DNA of 27,116 nt, from positions 1-27,116 of the forward strand of contig DATJHJ010000007.1 in NCBI GenBank assembly GCA_035494015.1. The letters are read 5' to 3'. This document shows, piece by piece, positions 14,690 to 22,532 of this stretch (positions are counted from its first letter, which is position 1; every line of letters starts with the position of its first letter). The notes under the pieces are model-generated. The model was not told where the DNA came from, made no database searches, and worked only from the letters and a program-made list of their open reading frames with translations. Source of the DNA: CADCTB01 sp035494015 (GTDB lineage Bacteria; Actinomycetota; Acidimicrobiia; Acidimicrobiales; AC-14). The translations under genes and the position numbers were made by a program.

Positions 14690-15310
14690 TCAGGCCAGGG
14701 CGGCGGCGACCTCGTCGCGGGTGAGGCGGACGTTGTAGACCGGCGTGCCGGGCTGGATGCGGCGGCTGTCGGCCAGCGATCCGGTGTCGACGGTGTCGAA
14801 GCCGATGTCGTCGAGGAGGCCGGCGACCACCCGCTTGGCCTCCTCGTCGTCCCCGGCGATGGGGATGGCCCGGCGCCCCGGGGTGCCGGGCGGGGTGCCG
14901 TGCTCGGTCAGGTGGACGAAGTAGATGGTGTTGACCGCCTTGACCAGCCGGGCGCCGGGGAGGGCGGCCGCCACCAGCTGGCTCGAGCTGGTGGAGTCGT
15001 CGTCGAGCTCCGGGAAGTGGTTGTCCGGGCTCGGGTAGTAGTTCATGGCGTCGACCACGATCTTGCCGGCCAGCTCGGCCGCGGGCAGGTCACGGTGGCG
15101 GCCGAAGGGGACGGCGACGAAGACGACCTCTCCGGCCCGCGCCGCGTCGGCCGCCGTCGCCGCCGTGGCCCGGTCGCCGATCTCGGCCACCAGCCCGGCC
15201 ACCGCGTCGGCGCCACGGGAGTTGCCAATGACGACGTCGTGGCCGGCGGCGGCGAACAGCCGGGCCAGGGTGGCGCCGATCTTGCCCGCTCCGATGATCC
15301 CGATGCGCAT
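14690..15310 (-). CDS. NADPH-dependent F420 reductase-like oxidoreductase
   Basis: The 206-residue protein opens with MRIGIIGAGKIGATLARLFA, a Rossmann GxGxxG start, followed by GNSRGADAV (a loop that may select NADP), VFVAVPFG and VVDAMNYYPS, then LVKAVNTIYF and PIAGDDEEAK. This is the layout of the F420-dependent NADP reductase/ProC-like NAD(P)-binding family. In Actinobacteria many such proteins are annotated as NADPH-dependent F420 reductases, but single-gene evidence cannot show F420 use. A GGGAGG ribosome site lies upstream of the ATG at 15310. The gene is divergent from the ligase gene with only 14 bp between the starts, so the two promoters must overlap. Confidence 0.85.
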   Translation of the reverse strand: MRIGIIGAGKIGATLARLFAAAGHDVVIGNSRGADAVAGLVAEIGDRATAATAADAARAGEVVFVAVPFGRHRDLPAAELAGKIVVDAMNYYPSPDNHFPELDDDSTSSSQLVAAALPGARLVKAVNTIYFVHLTEHGTPPGTPGRRAIPIAGDDEEAKRVVAGLLDDIGFDTVDTGSLADSRRIQPGTPVYNVRLTRDEVAAALA

Positions 15311-15324
15311 GGCAGCATCCTCCC

Positions 15325-16848
15325 ATGCTGCTGGCCGACCTGGTCGAGGCGTCGTCGAAGGTCGGGGCCACCCGGGCGCGCACGACCAAGGTGGCGGTGC
15401 TGGCCGAGGTGCTCGGGCGGGCGGGAGCGGACGAGGTCGGGCCGGCGGCGGCCTTCCTCTCCGGCCAGCTCCGCCAGGGCCGGGTGGGGGTCGGCTGGGG
15501 GCTGCTGTCGGCGGTGGACGTGGCCCCCGCGGCTGGACCGACCATCACCGTGGGCGAGGTCGACCGGGCGGTGGGCGCCCTGGCCGTGCTGACCGGGGCG
15601 GGGTCGACCACGGCGAGGGTCGCCCTGCTGACCGACCTCTTCGGGCGGGCCACCGAGGCCGAGGCCGACTTCCTGCGCCGGCTGCTGCTGGGCGACCTGC
15701 GCCAGGGCGCCCTGGCCGCCCTGGTGGGCGACGCCCTGGCCGCGGCCACCGGGATCAAGATCGACGTGGTGCGCCGGGCGGTGATGCTCGACGGCGACCT
15801 GTCGCGGGTGGCGGTGGTGGCGGTGACCGAGGGCGAGGACGGGCTGTGCGCCATCGGGCTGCAGCTCTTCCGCCCCGTCCTGCCCATGCTGGCCGCCACC
15901 GCCACCGACGTACGCGCCGCGGTTGACGGGTGCGGGCTGGTGTCGGTCGAGTGGAAGCTCGACGGGGCCCGGGTCCAGGTCCACCGCGACGGCGACGAGG
16001 TTCGCGTCTTCACCCGGAACCTGAACGACGTGACCGACCGGCTGCCGGGCGTGGTCGAGGTGGCCCGCCGCCTCGCCGCCCACCAGGCCGTCCTCGACGG
16101 CGAGGTCATCGGCGTGGGCCTCGACGAGCGGCCGGACCTGTTCCAGGACACCATGAGCCGGTTCGGCCGCCACGACGGCGCCGGCGCGTCGCTCGGCGTG
16201 TGGTTCTTCGACCTCCTCCACCTCGACGGCCGGGACCTCCTCGACGAGCCGCTGACCATTCGGGCCGCGCTGCTGGACCGGGTGGCCGGGCCGTTCCGGG
16301 TGCCGTCGGTGCTGACCGACGACCCGGACGCCGCATCCGCCTTCCTCGACCGGGCCCTGGCCGCCGGGCACGAGGGCGTGATGGTCAAGGACGCCGGGTC
16401 GGTCTACGAGGCCGGCCGGCGGGGGTCGGCGTGGCGCAAGGTCAAGCCGGTGCGCACGCTGGATCTCGTGGTCCTGGCCGCCGAGTGGGGCCACGGCCGG
16501 CGCCGGGGGTGGCTGTCGAACCTGCACCTGGGCGCCCGGGCGAGCGGCTCCGAGAGCGGCTTCGTCATGGTGGGCAAGACGTTCAAGGGGCTGACCGACG
16601 AGGTGCTCGGGTGGCAGACCGGGCGGCTACTGGAGCTGGAGACGGGCCGGGACGGGATCGTCGTCCACGTCCGGCCCGAGCTGGTGGTGGAGGTCGCCCT
16701 GGACGGGGTCCTGGCGTCGGACCGCTACCCGGGCGGCGTGTCCATGCGCTTCGCCCGGGTGCGCCGCTACCGGCCGGACAAGTCGCCGGCCGAGGCCGAC
16801 ACCATCGAGGCCGTCCAGGCGCTGCGGGTCAGGCAGGCGTCGGGCTGA
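15325..16848 (+). CDS. ATP-dependent DNA ligase (LigB-like)
   Basis: The 507-residue protein has three domains. The N-terminal DNA-binding domain (1 to about 170) includes LLRRLLLGDLRQGALAAL-type sequence. The adenylation domain has motif I EWKLDGARVQVH, with Lys211 as the nucleotide acceptor, then FTRNLNDVTDRLP, VLDGEVIGV, GVWFFDLLHLDG, EGVMVKDAGSVYEAGRRG and WRKVKPV. The C-terminal OB domain (about 395-507) ends in VSMRFARVRRYRPDKSPAEAD. The length and order match mycobacterial LigB, an accessory ATP ligase beside the essential NAD ligase. No Ku or polymerase gene is near, so a role in end joining is not supported here. All catalytic motifs are intact. Confidence 0.93.
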   Translation: MLLADLVEASSKVGATRARTTKVAVLAEVLGRAGADEVGPAAAFLSGQLRQGRVGVGWGLLSAVDVAPAAGPTITVGEVDRAVGALAVLTGAGSTTARVALLTDLFGRATEAEADFLRRLLLGDLRQGALAALVGDALAAATGIKIDVVRRAVMLDGDLSRVAVVAVTEGEDGLCAIGLQLFRPVLPMLAATATDVRAAVDGCGLVSVEWKLDGARVQVHRDGDEVRVFTRNLNDVTDRLPGVVEVARRLAAHQAVLDGEVIGVGLDERPDLFQDTMSRFGRHDGAGASLGVWFFDLLHLDGRDLLDEPLTIRAALLDRVAGPFRVPSVLTDDPDAASAFLDRALAAGHEGVMVKDAGSVYEAGRRGSAWRKVKPVRTLDLVVLAAEWGHGRRRGWLSNLHLGARASGSESGFVMVGKTFKGLTDEVLGWQTGRLLELETGRDGIVVHVRPELVVEVALDGVLASDRYPGGVSMRFARVRRYRPDKSPAEADTIEAVQALRVRQASG

Positions 16849-17515
16849 AGGACACCGTCACACTGGTGAAGCCGAGCGAGCGGAGCATGCCCTGGAGCAT
16901 GGAGCGGGTGTTGTCCTCGGCCCGCTTGCGCAGGTCGCTCTGGTCGGCGGCCTGCTGCATCTTGGCCTGGGCGGCCACGTAGAGGGGCTGCTCGCTGGTG
17001 GGCGAGTCCGAGAAGACCGAGCCGATGCGGTCGAGTAGCCCCCGGTCCCGGCTGGCCACCCGGCTCTGCTCCGGGTCGACGGTCGGCGGGGAGACGGTGG
17101 GCTCGGGCAGGACGATGGTGGCCGTGCGCCGGTCCTCCGACACCGTGATCGACCGCTCGTCGAGCTGGGAGAAGTCGACCGAGGCGTCGACGGAACCGGC
17201 GGCCACGAAGACGGTCCGCTCGCCCTTGATGATGGAGGGCAGGAACTTGGCGTCCTTCTCCGTGTCCACGATCACCTGGAAGTTGGCCGTGGCCGCCTGG
17301 TAGCGGCTCAGATCCTCGAGGGACTTGAGCAGGGCCGGCTGGGTGCGGTCCACCGTCTTGGTGCTGAACGGGTTGGGCAACGACGGCAGCAACCGCCCGA
17401 GACCCAGGCTGCCGGCCCCGGCGATGAGGGCCATCACCACCAGGGCGCCGACAATGGCCGTGCCCACCCGTGAGCGCTGGCGCACCACGACGGTCTGCTC
17501 CCTGCGTCCGATCAT
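16829..17515 (-). CDS. DUF4230 membrane-anchored protein
   Basis: The 228-residue protein has one membrane segment near the N-terminus (about 18-40, VGTAIVGALVVMALIAGAGS) and an outside domain with LLKSLEDLSRYQAATANFQV, KFLPSIIKGERTVFVAAGSV, DASVDFSQLD and TATIVLPEPTVSPPTVDPEQ. It ends in a charged helix with LRKRAEDNTRSMLQGMLRSL. This matches DUF4230, a family found in Actinobacteria and Firmicutes with unknown function. I placed the start at the ATG at 17515 because codons further upstream encode no family sequence. The 3' end converges with and overlaps the ligase gene by 20 bp. Neighbours give no hint about its role. Confidence 0.8.
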   Translation of the reverse strand: MIGRREQTVVVRQRSRVGTAIVGALVVMALIAGAGSLGLGRLLPSLPNPFSTKTVDRTQPALLKSLEDLSRYQAATANFQVIVDTEKDAKFLPSIIKGERTVFVAAGSVDASVDFSQLDERSITVSEDRRTATIVLPEPTVSPPTVDPEQSRVASRDRGLLDRIGSVFSDSPTSEQPLYVAAQAKMQQAADQSDLRKRAEDNTRSMLQGMLRSLGFTSVTVSFSPTPA

Positions 17516-17597
17516 TCCGTCCCGTGCCCTCTCTCGATCTCTCCGACCGTCACCAGTGTCCCACTCCTCGCGGCCGTCGGGAACCCGGCAGATCCGG

Positions 17598-18071
17598 TTA
17601 ACCGCCCCGGCCGATGGCGACCAAGAAGTCGATCTCGAGCGACACCGGTCCATCGATGGCGAGGGAGTGCGAGACCTCGGGCGGCAACCACCGGGCGTCC
17701 CCGGCCTCCAGCCGCTCGGTGATCGGTGGCTCTACCGCCATGGTGAAGTGGACGGCGCCGCCAGTGACTCGCAGCCTCCCCCACGTCCCGGCCGCCGTGC
17801 GGTGGGCCCGGCGCAGCCCCGGGGGGAGGGACTCGGCATCGAAGGGCCCGGCGGTACGGGCCGCGACCAGATCGCCGGGCGGTTCGGCCCGGTCGCACAG
17901 GGGGCAGTCCAACTCGGCGCCGATTCGCTCATCGCGCCCGGCCTGCTGCAGCACCCAGGGTCGGTTCTGGAAGGGTGGCCGGTGCCGCACGTGCTGGCCA
18001 TGCAGGCAGGACAGCTCGGCGACCCAATCGCCGGCGTCATCGACGTGGAACCCCGTGATGGTCCGTCGCAT
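17598..18071 (-). CDS. DUF3565 domain fused to a TehB/DUF1971-like cupin
   Basis: The 157-residue protein joins two small modules. Residues 1 to about 70 read MRRTITGFHVDDAGDWVAEL, then CLHGQHVRHRPPFQNRPWV and LDCPLCDRAE, the DUF3565 pattern, probably metal-binding through its Cys/His residues. Residues about 75-155 read LPPGLRRAHRTAAGTWGRLR, VHFTMAVEP and WLPPEVSHSL, then FLVAIG, a cupin of the DUF1971/tellurite-resistance TehB-like type. The fusion occurs in other bacteria, where it is sometimes linked to tellurite resistance, but the function is unproved. The ATG at 18071 matches the family start; an upstream GTG at 18086 with aacaat 6 nt before it is an alternative. It is divergent from the molybdoenzyme gene. 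Confidence 0.8.
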   Translation of the reverse strand: MRRTITGFHVDDAGDWVAELSCLHGQHVRHRPPFQNRPWVLQQAGRDERIGAELDCPLCDRAEPPGDLVAARTAGPFDAESLPPGLRRAHRTAAGTWGRLRVTGGAVHFTMAVEPPITERLEAGDARWLPPEVSHSLAIDGPVSLEIDFLVAIGRGG

Positions 18072-18136
18072 CTTCCCGGTTGGCACTCTTCCATTGTTGG
18101 ACCTCGGCGTCACGGGCCAGAATGCAGGCGGCCACC

Positions 18137-19951
18137 ATGACGACGAGCGCGAAGCCTAACGGTGCCGACGGAGGTCGCGGTAAGAGGCCGGCCGGCCCGG
18201 GCGGCACCGGCGATGGGATCTCCCCGGACGTCGTCCGCAGCCAGTTCTACGACCTGCTCCCCGGCGAGGACGTCATCACCCCCGCGTTCACCGGTTCGCT
18301 GCCGCAGGCCGGCGGCATCGCCCCGCGCCTGCGCATCGGGCGCAGCCGCTGGTTCAACCTGCTGTGGATGCTCCCGATCGGGCTCGTGCTGCTCATCGCC
18401 GCCGTGGCCGTGGCACAGGGGCTGCGGAACGTGCCGTCCGTGCAGCGCTTCATCGCCGCCCATCCGGGGACCGTGGAGCCGGTCGGGAACGGGCCGAGCG
18501 GGTTCCCGGGATGGATGCGCTGGCAGCACCTCTTCAACCTGTTCCTGATGATCTTCATCATCCGCTCGGGGATCCAGATCTTCTCGGACCACCCGCGCCT
18601 GTATTGGACCCGCCACTGCACCCCGGGCCACGACTGGTTCCGGGCCCAGCGACCGGTCCCGGACGACCCGCTGTGGACGGCGAAGCAGGACTCGATCTCG
18701 CTGCCGGCCCAGGTCGGCCTGCCCGGGTTGCGCCATTCCATCGGCCTGGCCCGCTGGTGGCACCTCGGCGCCGACATGTTGTGGCTGGCCAACGGGGCCG
18801 TGTTCTACGTGCTGCTGTTCGCCACCGGCCAATGGCGCCACGTCGTGCCCACGACCTGGCAAGTGTTCCCGAACGCGGCGTCGGTGGCCATCCAGTACCT
18901 CTCGCTCAACTGGCCCACGGAGTCCGGTTGGGCCGCCTACAACGGGCTGCAGTTGATCGCCTACTTCGTCACCGTGTTCGTCGCCGCCCCGCTCGCCCTG
19001 CTGACCGGGCTCGGCATGTCGCCCGCCCTCTCGACCCGGTTCACGCGAGTCAGCCGCGCCTTCAGCATCCAGGTGGCCCGCTCGGTCCACTTCCTGGTCC
19101 TGGTGTGGTTCCTCATGTTCATCGTCGTGCACGTCACCCTGGTGATGACGACCGGCGCCCTGGTCAACCTCAACCACATCTACGCCGGCCGCAACGACCA
19201 CAGCTGGGTGGGCTTCGCCCTGTTCGCGCTGTCGATGGTCGCCGTGACCGTCGGGTGGGTGGCGGCCACCCCGTTCACGATCTCCCACCCCCGGGTCGTG
19301 CAGCGCGTGGGCCAGGCGTTGATCGGCCCCCTCCAGCGCCTGTTCGAGCACGTCGACCCCAAGCCGGGCGAGTACACCGAGGCCGACATCTCGCCGTACT
19401 TCTGGCATAACGGCCACTACCCCGACTCCGACCGGTACAAGGCGCTGTTCGACTCCGGCTTCGCCGACTGGCGGCTCCGAGTTCACGGCCTGGTCCAGAA
19501 CCCGGTCGAGCTCAGCCTGGACGACCTCCGGTCGCTGCCCTACCACGAACAGATCACGCAGCACTTCTGCATCCAAGGATGGTCGGGGGTCGCCAAGTGG
19601 GGCGGGGTGCGCATGTCGAGCATCCTGGGGCTGGTCGAACCACTCCCCCAGGTCAAGTGGGTCGTCTTCTACTCCCTGGGCGACGGGGCCAACAAGGGCA
19701 CCTACTACGACGCCCACCCCATCGAGCACATGGCCCACCAACTCACGATGCTGGCCTACGACATGAACGGGGAGCCCCTCAGCTACGGGCACGGCGCGCC
19801 GCTGCGCTTGCGGAACGAGATCGAGCTCGGGTTCAAGCAGGTGAAGTGGCTGCAGGGCATCGAGTTCGTGGAGCACTTCGCCGAGGTGAGCGGCGGCCAC
19901 GGCGGCTACAACGAGGACCACGAGTTCTTCGGCTACCGCCAGTCCATCTGA
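18137..19951 (+). CDS. Cytochrome b561-like membrane domain fused to a sulfite oxidase-type molybdopterin domain
   Basis: The 604-residue protein begins with a Gly-rich tail, then about five membrane segments (about 70-370) with candidate haem ligands in RWQHLFNLFLMIF, LARWWHLGADMLW, VARSVHFLVLVWF and FIVVHVTLVM. From about 390 it continues as an oxidoreductase molybdopterin-binding domain: FWHNGHYPDSDRY, WRLRVHGLVQNPVELSLDDL and QHFCIQGWSG. Cys478 there is the expected Mo ligand. WGGVRMSSIL, PLRLRNEIELGFKQVKWLQG and an end GGYNEDHEFFGYRQSI follow. The electron path would be haem to Mo, as in the YedY/YedZ pair but fused and in inverse order. No Tat signal is seen, so the side of the membrane is unclear. 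The start at 18137 is preferred; 18122 is possible. The substrate is unknown. Confidence 0.88.
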   Translation: MTTSAKPNGADGGRGKRPAGPGGTGDGISPDVVRSQFYDLLPGEDVITPAFTGSLPQAGGIAPRLRIGRSRWFNLLWMLPIGLVLLIAAVAVAQGLRNVPSVQRFIAAHPGTVEPVGNGPSGFPGWMRWQHLFNLFLMIFIIRSGIQIFSDHPRLYWTRHCTPGHDWFRAQRPVPDDPLWTAKQDSISLPAQVGLPGLRHSIGLARWWHLGADMLWLANGAVFYVLLFATGQWRHVVPTTWQVFPNAASVAIQYLSLNWPTESGWAAYNGLQLIAYFVTVFVAAPLALLTGLGMSPALSTRFTRVSRAFSIQVARSVHFLVLVWFLMFIVVHVTLVMTTGALVNLNHIYAGRNDHSWVGFALFALSMVAVTVGWVAATPFTISHPRVVQRVGQALIGPLQRLFEHVDPKPGEYTEADISPYFWHNGHYPDSDRYKALFDSGFADWRLRVHGLVQNPVELSLDDLRSLPYHEQITQHFCIQGWSGVAKWGGVRMSSILGLVEPLPQVKWVVFYSLGDGANKGTYYDAHPIEHMAHQLTMLAYDMNGEPLSYGHGAPLRLRNEIELGFKQVKWLQGIEFVEHFAEVSGGHGGYNEDHEFFGYRQSI

Positions 19952-19964
19952 TCGGGTCCCCGGT

Positions 19965-21401
19965 TCAGGCGGGCTGGAAGCGGACCTGGCGGGCGACGGG
20001 GTCGGCCTCGACCAGGCGGACGCGGACGGGCTGGCCGAGCGGCAGGCCCGGCGAATCGCACCGGGCCCGCACCGCTGGATCCCGGAGCTGGACGACCCCG
20101 TGGCGCTCGCCGCTCTCGACGACGACCGCGTCGAACACCTCGCCCACCCGGGGGGCGAGGACGACGGCCTCGGCCAGGTCGACGACGGCGCGCTCGAGGG
20201 CGGCGGCGCGCTGGTTGGCCGACGCCATCTCGGCCGGGAGGGCCGGGAGGGCGGCGCGGGCCCACTGTGGGACGGCGGCGCCGGCGGCCAGGGCCAGGCA
20301 GATCTCGCCCACGTAGCGGTCGGCCAGGCGCCGCAGCGGCGCCGTGCAGTGGGCGTAGGGGGCGGCCACCGCGCTGTGGACCGGGTGCTCGGGCACGTCG
20401 CCGTCGAACGCGGTGTAGGCCGCACCGCGCAGCAGTCGGCCGGCGAAGGTGAGCAGGGCCGCCGCCTCCGGGACTTCGGGGTCGAGGGCGGAGATGACGG
20501 CCGCGTAGGGCGCCTGCTGCGGCCATGGGAGGCCGAGGGCGAGGGCGCTGCGGCGGACGGAGGCCACCTCGGCGGGGTCGGGCGCCGGGAGGGTGCGCAG
20601 CAGGCCGACGCGGCCGGCCGTCATCAGGCCGGCCGCGGCCACGCCGGTCAGCAGGCTGATCTCGGCGTTCCAGCCCTCGGTCGGCAGCGGGGCGCGGAAC
20701 ACCAGCCGCGGCGGCCCGCCCGCCGGGTCGACCTCCACCTCCTGCTCGGGGGTGGGCAGGTGGACGGCACCGCGCGCCGCGGCCCGCTCCTGGCGCAGCC
20801 GGCCCACCTCCCGGAGCAGGACGAGGTCGTCGGTGGCGCGATCGCCGTCCAGCAGGGCCTGGACCTCCGGGTACGAATACTGGCGGCGGGAGCGGACCCG
20901 GGCCCGGCGGACGTCGGTGGCGACGAGCTCACCGGTGGCGTCCACGTCGAGGGTCCACAGGAGCGCGGGCCGGAGCCGGTCGGGCAGGAGGCTGGCCGCC
21001 CCCGTGCTCAGGACGTCGGGATGAACGCCGACGTTGCGGTCGGGCCCGTAGAGGGTCACGCCCCGGCGATGGGCCTCGGCGTCGAGGGGGCCAGCGGGGG
21101 CGACGAAGGCGGCCACGTCGGCGATGGCGTAATGGACCCGGTAGCCCGCACCGCGGCCGGCGCGACGCTCGATGGCGACCGCCTGGTCGAGGTCCCGGCT
21201 GCCTTTGGGATCGATGGTCACCAGCGGGATGTCGGTCCGGTCGAGGTCGGGCAGGCGCGGGGCGGCGGCGCTGGCCGCGGCCTCCGCCTGGGCCTCGGGG
21301 GTGAAGGCGTCGGGCACGCCCAGCTCGCGGCGCAGGTCTTCCCAGACGGGCGCCGCTTGGGCGACGACCGGGTCGGGCAGGGAGAAGCGGGCGGCGGGCA
21401 C
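19965..21401 (-). CDS. RNB-domain (RNase II/R family) exoribonuclease-like protein
   Basis: The 478-residue protein has a central RNB domain: LVTIDPKGSRDLDQAVAI (about 60-77), YRVHYAIADVAAFV, GVTLYGPDRNVGVHPDVLST, LWTLDVDATGEL and YAHCTAPLRRLADRYVGEI. The two last blocks are the domain's substrate channel and Y-x-H-x-T-x-P-x-R-R motif. It lacks the N-terminal cold-shock domains of full RNase R and has only a short C-terminal tail. In the acidic cluster the usual D-L-D-D is D-L-D-Q, which I believe is common in this actinobacterial subfamily but may lower activity. RidA is encoded 19 bp upstream on the same strand, so the two probably form an operon. A GTG at 21401 is used as start. Confidence 0.88.
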   Translation of the reverse strand: MPAARFSLPDPVVAQAAPVWEDLRRELGVPDAFTPEAQAEAAASAAAPRLPDLDRTDIPLVTIDPKGSRDLDQAVAIERRAGRGAGYRVHYAIADVAAFVAPAGPLDAEAHRRGVTLYGPDRNVGVHPDVLSTGAASLLPDRLRPALLWTLDVDATGELVATDVRRARVRSRRQYSYPEVQALLDGDRATDDLVLLREVGRLRQERAAARGAVHLPTPEQEVEVDPAGGPPRLVFRAPLPTEGWNAEISLLTGVAAAGLMTAGRVGLLRTLPAPDPAEVASVRRSALALGLPWPQQAPYAAVISALDPEVPEAAALLTFAGRLLRGAAYTAFDGDVPEHPVHSAVAAPYAHCTAPLRRLADRYVGEICLALAAGAAVPQWARAALPALPAEMASANQRAAALERAVVDLAEAVVLAPRVGEVFDAVVVESGERHGVVQLRDPAVRARCDSPGLPLGQPVRVRLVEADPVARQVRFQPA

Positions 21402-21420
21402 CGGCGGTCGGTCGGTCGCC

Positions 21421-21813
21421 TCAGCGCTCGAGCCAGGCCACCGCTTCGACCTCGACCAGCATGGCGGGGTCGATGAGGGCGGCCACGCCGAGCATGGCGG
21501 TCACGGGGCGGATGTCGCCGAACAGCTCGCGGTGGGCCCGGCCGACTTCCTTCCAGCGGGCGATGTCGGTGACGAACATACGGGTCTGGACCACGTCGGC
21601 CAGGGTGGCTCCCGCCGATGCCAGGGCCGCCTCCACGTTGCGGAAGGCCTGGACGGTCTGGGCGTAGGCGTCGCCCTCCCCCACCACTCGACCTTCGACC
21701 GTGCCCGTCGTCCCGGCCACCAGGACCCACGGCCCGGCCACCACTGCCCGGCTGTAGCCGATGACCGGCTCGTAGGGGCTGCCCGAGGCCAGCCGTCGCA
21801 CGCTCGCATCCAT
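21421..21813 (-). CDS. RidA/YjgF family protein (enamine/imine deaminase-like)
   Basis: The roughly 130-residue protein shows GSPYEPVIGYSRAVVAGPWV, LVAGTTGT, DAYAQTVQAFRNVEAAL, TRMFVTDIARW and a C-terminal Ile/Met-rich end with PAMLVEVEAVAWL. This is the YjgF/RidA fold, a trimer that hydrolyses reactive enamines in classical members. The Arg that binds the substrate carboxylate appears as VQTRMFVTD. Classical RidA members end in 'P..lVEIe..A', as here. The ATG at 21813 is preferred; a GTG three bases upstream is also possible. It is the first gene of a probable two-gene operon with the RNB protein. Confidence 0.9.
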   Translation of the reverse strand: MDASVRRLASGSPYEPVIGYSRAVVAGPWVLVAGTTGTVEGRVVGEGDAYAQTVQAFRNVEAALASAGATLADVVQTRMFVTDIARWKEVGRAHRELFGDIRPVTAMLGVAALIDPAMLVEVEAVAWLER

Positions 21814-21843
21814 CACCGGACTATGCCAGTCACAATGGCGGGC

Positions 21844-21876
21844 ATGGACTTCGACCAGGGGGACTGGCGTTCGTGA
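21844..21876 (+). CDS. Possible 10-codon leader ORF coupled to the lipoprotein gene
   Basis: ATG at 21844 opens MDFDQGDWRS and stops at TGA 21874-21876, which overlaps the GTG start of the lipoprotein gene as GTGA. A cacaat box lies 7 nt before it, the same spacing as other leaderless starts here. It may be a coupling leader, or simply chance. Confidence 0.25.
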   Translation: MDFDQGDWRS

Positions 21877-22385
21877 AGCCCCAGCGCGTGCTGGCCCTCC
21901 TCGTGGCCCTGTTCGCTCTCGCCGGTTGCAGCAGTGGTACGCCGAAGACCGCTCCCGCGCCGGCCACCGCCCCTACCACCGTCGTCGGGCCCCTGGTCGG
22001 GACGTTCCCCGTCGGTCAGAAAGCCACCTTGCCCGACGGCGACACGGTCCAGGTCTACGCCTATTCGGCCAACGTCACCCCCTCGAACCAGTTCAGCAAG
22101 CCCCGGCCGGGCGCCGCGTTCGCCACCGTCGACGCCGAGGCGTGCTCGGGCCCGTCGCCCACACCGGGCGGCTTGCTCAACCCGTTCTTCTTCCACCTGG
22201 AGGTGCCGGGGTCGGAGACCATCCCGGCCGGCATCCCCGTCAAGGACCCGGCCCTCAATGTGGCCGGCCTGGCCCCCGGGGCGTGCAGCCGGGGCTTCGT
22301 CACCTTCGAGGTCCCCACCGACAAGACCCCGTCGACGGTGGTCTACGGGATACCGGCCGGGTCCGTCCGCTGGTCCATCCCGTAG
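21873..22385 (+). CDS. Secreted lipoprotein, DUF4352-like
   Basis: The 170-residue protein starts at GTG with a lipoprotein signal MKPQRVLALLVALFALAGC, in which Cys19 is the lipidated residue, followed by a Thr/Ala/Pro linker. The mature domain has LPDGDTVQVYAYSANVTPSN, GAAFATVDAEAC, HLEVPGSETIPAG and RGFVTFEVPTDKTPSTVVYG. This resembles the immunoglobulin-like DUF4352 telokin-type lipoproteins of Actinobacteria, which have no known activity. The pattern 'G.AFA.VD.E.CSGP' and the CSRGFVTFEVP block fit that family only loosely, so the call is tentative. The start is inferred from the signal peptide. The 39-residue Lys-rich gene follows after 27 bp. Confidence 0.75.
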   Translation: MKPQRVLALLVALFALAGCSSGTPKTAPAPATAPTTVVGPLVGTFPVGQKATLPDGDTVQVYAYSANVTPSNQFSKPRPGAAFATVDAEACSGPSPTPGGLLNPFFFHLEVPGSETIPAGIPVKDPALNVAGLAPGACSRGFVTFEVPTDKTPSTVVYGIPAGSVRWSIP

Positions 22386-22400
22386 CGCGTTCGGCTGGCG

Positions 22401-22406
22401 TACGCT
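22401..22406 (+). promoter_or_regulatory. TAnnnT -10 box, leaderless promoter of the Lys-rich small protein
   Basis: TACGCT is followed by 6 nt (cggccc) and the ATG at 22413. The cupin gene near the right edge has the same box and nearly the same spacer. Confidence 0.5.
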
Positions 22407-22412
22407 CGGCCC

Positions 22413-22532
22413 ATGGCCGAGAAGTCGATCCCCAGCGGTAACAACAAGAAGCAGGGCAAGAGCCTGCAGGAGAAGCGGTCGGCCAAGAAGGCGAAGAAGG
22501 CCGAGAAGTCCAAGCGGGGGTCGAGCTCCTAG
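22413..22532 (+). CDS. Lysine-rich 39-residue protein
   Basis: The ATG lies 6 nt behind a TACGCT box and opens a 39-residue peptide: MAEKSIPSGNNKKQGKSLQE, then a Lys/Ala/Arg-rich helix ending SKRGSSS. It has about 13 Lys and almost no hydrophobic residues, so it is probably disordered and nucleic-acid binding. The well-placed promoter box and the biased composition suggest a real gene. Its 3' end overlaps the converging methyltransferase gene by 4 bp. I recall similar short Lys-rich ORFs in Acidimicrobiia, but I cannot name the family. Confidence 0.6.
   Translation: MAEKSIPSGNNKKQGKSLQEKRSAKKAKKAEKSKRGSSS

Noticed and set aside
15043..16527. Long minus-strand frame opposite the DNA ligase gene
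   Set aside because: Composition is typical of antisense to high-GC coding DNA; the ligase motifs on the plus strand are complete.
18110..20425. A very long minus-strand open frame (771 codons) opposite the molybdoenzyme gene
   Set aside because: It is a shadow: Pro/Arg/Gly-rich with no motif, while the plus strand carries clear family motifs throughout.
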